Shown one piece after another: positions 63,572 through 64,000 of a stretch of DNA of 64,000 bases. Each line of letters starts with the position of its first letter. Position 1 is the first letter of the stretch. This DNA comes from Tigriopus japonicus (Eukaryota > Arthropoda > Copepoda > Harpacticoida > Harpacticidae), in NCBI GenBank assembly GCA_010645155.1, contig CM021321.1:3171126-3235125 (forward strand), read 5' to 3'. The notes beneath the pieces are model-generated. The model made no database searches, was not told the origin of the DNA, and saw only the letters and a list, made by a program, of their open reading frames with translations. The position numbers and the translations under genes were made by a program.

Positions 63572-64000
63572 ATGATGAGCGTCAGTAACGACTCGACAGA
63601 GGGGAACTCGGGTAACGGCCTGATGATGGCAGCAGCCTCCGTGAAACTCACGTCTCTGTGGGAAAGTTCGGTGGAGGCGTGGTTTAGACGAGCGGAGGCC
63701 CAATTCTCTGGAGCTCGCATTACCTCGGAAGCGACCAAGTTCGATCGAGTACTCGAAACCCTAAATGAAGACCAATGCAATCGGGTTCTGGACGCTATCA
63801 CAAATCCACCACCGGGCAGGGAATATACTAACTTGAAATGTCTGCTTGTCCAAAAGTTTAGGAAAAGTCCCATGGAGAATGTGCGTTCACTTTTGTTCAC
63901 ACTTCATATTGGATCCATGCTCCCAACCGAGTTCTTAACTCGTTGTTCCCAGCTCGTTGAAAGCAATGACAAGACGTCCAATCTGTTCCGCCAAATATTT
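63572..64000 (+). CDS. Retrotransposon Gag, N-terminal part, runs off the window
   Basis: The frame opens at ATG 63572, 12 bases after the primer-binding site, and is open for all 143 codons to the window edge. After a Ser/Asn-rich leader comes SVKLTSLWESSVEAWFRRAE, the pattern (KLPPFWPEDPxLWFAQVEAQF) of CsRn1-like Gag proteins. It is followed by TKFDRVLETL and a VLDAITNPPPGREYTNLK segment. No zinc knuckle is reached in this window. There is no stop or frameshift, so the element may be recent and possibly complete to the right. Gag would form the cytoplasmic particle that packages the element RNA. Confidence 0.8.
   Translation, partial: MMSVSNDSTEGNSGNGLMMAAASVKLTSLWESSVEAWFRRAEAQFSGARITSEATKFDRVLETLNEDQCNRVLDAITNPPPGREYTNLKCLLVQKFRKSPMENVRSLLFTLHIGSMLPTEFLTRCSQLVESNDKTSNLFRQIF

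Overview
The window is animal nuclear DNA, most likely from an arthropod and probably a crustacean such as a copepod. The evidence is multi-kilobase GT-AG introns, AT-rich noncoding DNA, animal signalling and muscle gene families, and many mariner and hAT relics. The mariner fragments look like the families that are abundant in copepods; this is recognised from memory of their motifs and was not checked by a search. No bacterial operons, rRNA, CRISPR array or tRNA were seen.

Layout: 1-12 kb has no convincing gene and holds a mariner element with both ends (5175-6232), an AAAG microsatellite, a hAT-like element with a perfect 8-bp duplication (9016-9733) and a foldback element. 12.2-24.2 kb is a four-exon class A GPCR on the + strand, of FMRFamide-receptor type, whose introns carry several foldback elements. 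24.3-27.1 kb holds two more inserted elements and a weak candidate membrane-protein gene. 27.6-28.9 kb is a mitochondrial pyruvate dehydrogenase kinase (- strand, one coding exon). 30.5-31.1 kb is a three-exon gene for an unrecognised acidic protein of 147 residues. 32.1-33.0 kb is an 871-bp palindrome made of two transposase tails. 40.6-46.3 kb is a four-exon PDZ plus ZM (Zasp/ALP-Enigma type) gene on the - strand, with an intact serine beta-lactamase-like gene on the + strand inside its first intron. 47.0-48.0 kb has a possible 56-residue microprotein gene and a possible membrane-protein exon. 48.4-56.1 kb is an R7-family RGS gene (DEP, DHEX, GGL, RGS) in two coding exons with a 6.2-kb intron. 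56.1-63.3 kb is mostly noncoding, with a dead mariner. The window ends in the first LTR, tRNA-Trp-type primer site and gag of a retrotransposon.

The confident genes are independent animal genes rather than one pathway: a peptide-type receptor, an R7 RGS protein that would shut off Gi/o signalling, a mitochondrial metabolic kinase, a Z-disc adaptor and a beta-lactamase-fold hydrolase. The RGS protein could in principle act downstream of a receptor like the GPCR, but nothing in the sequence links them.

Exon joins were deduced by eye from splice consensus and matching reading phase. The four multi-exon models (GPCR, acidic protein, PDZ-ZM, RGS) keep phase across every junction. No transcript data were available. 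The most distinctive material is the nested gene pair, the unrecognised acidic protein, and the dense set of foldback and terminal-inverted-repeat elements, several with visible target duplications.
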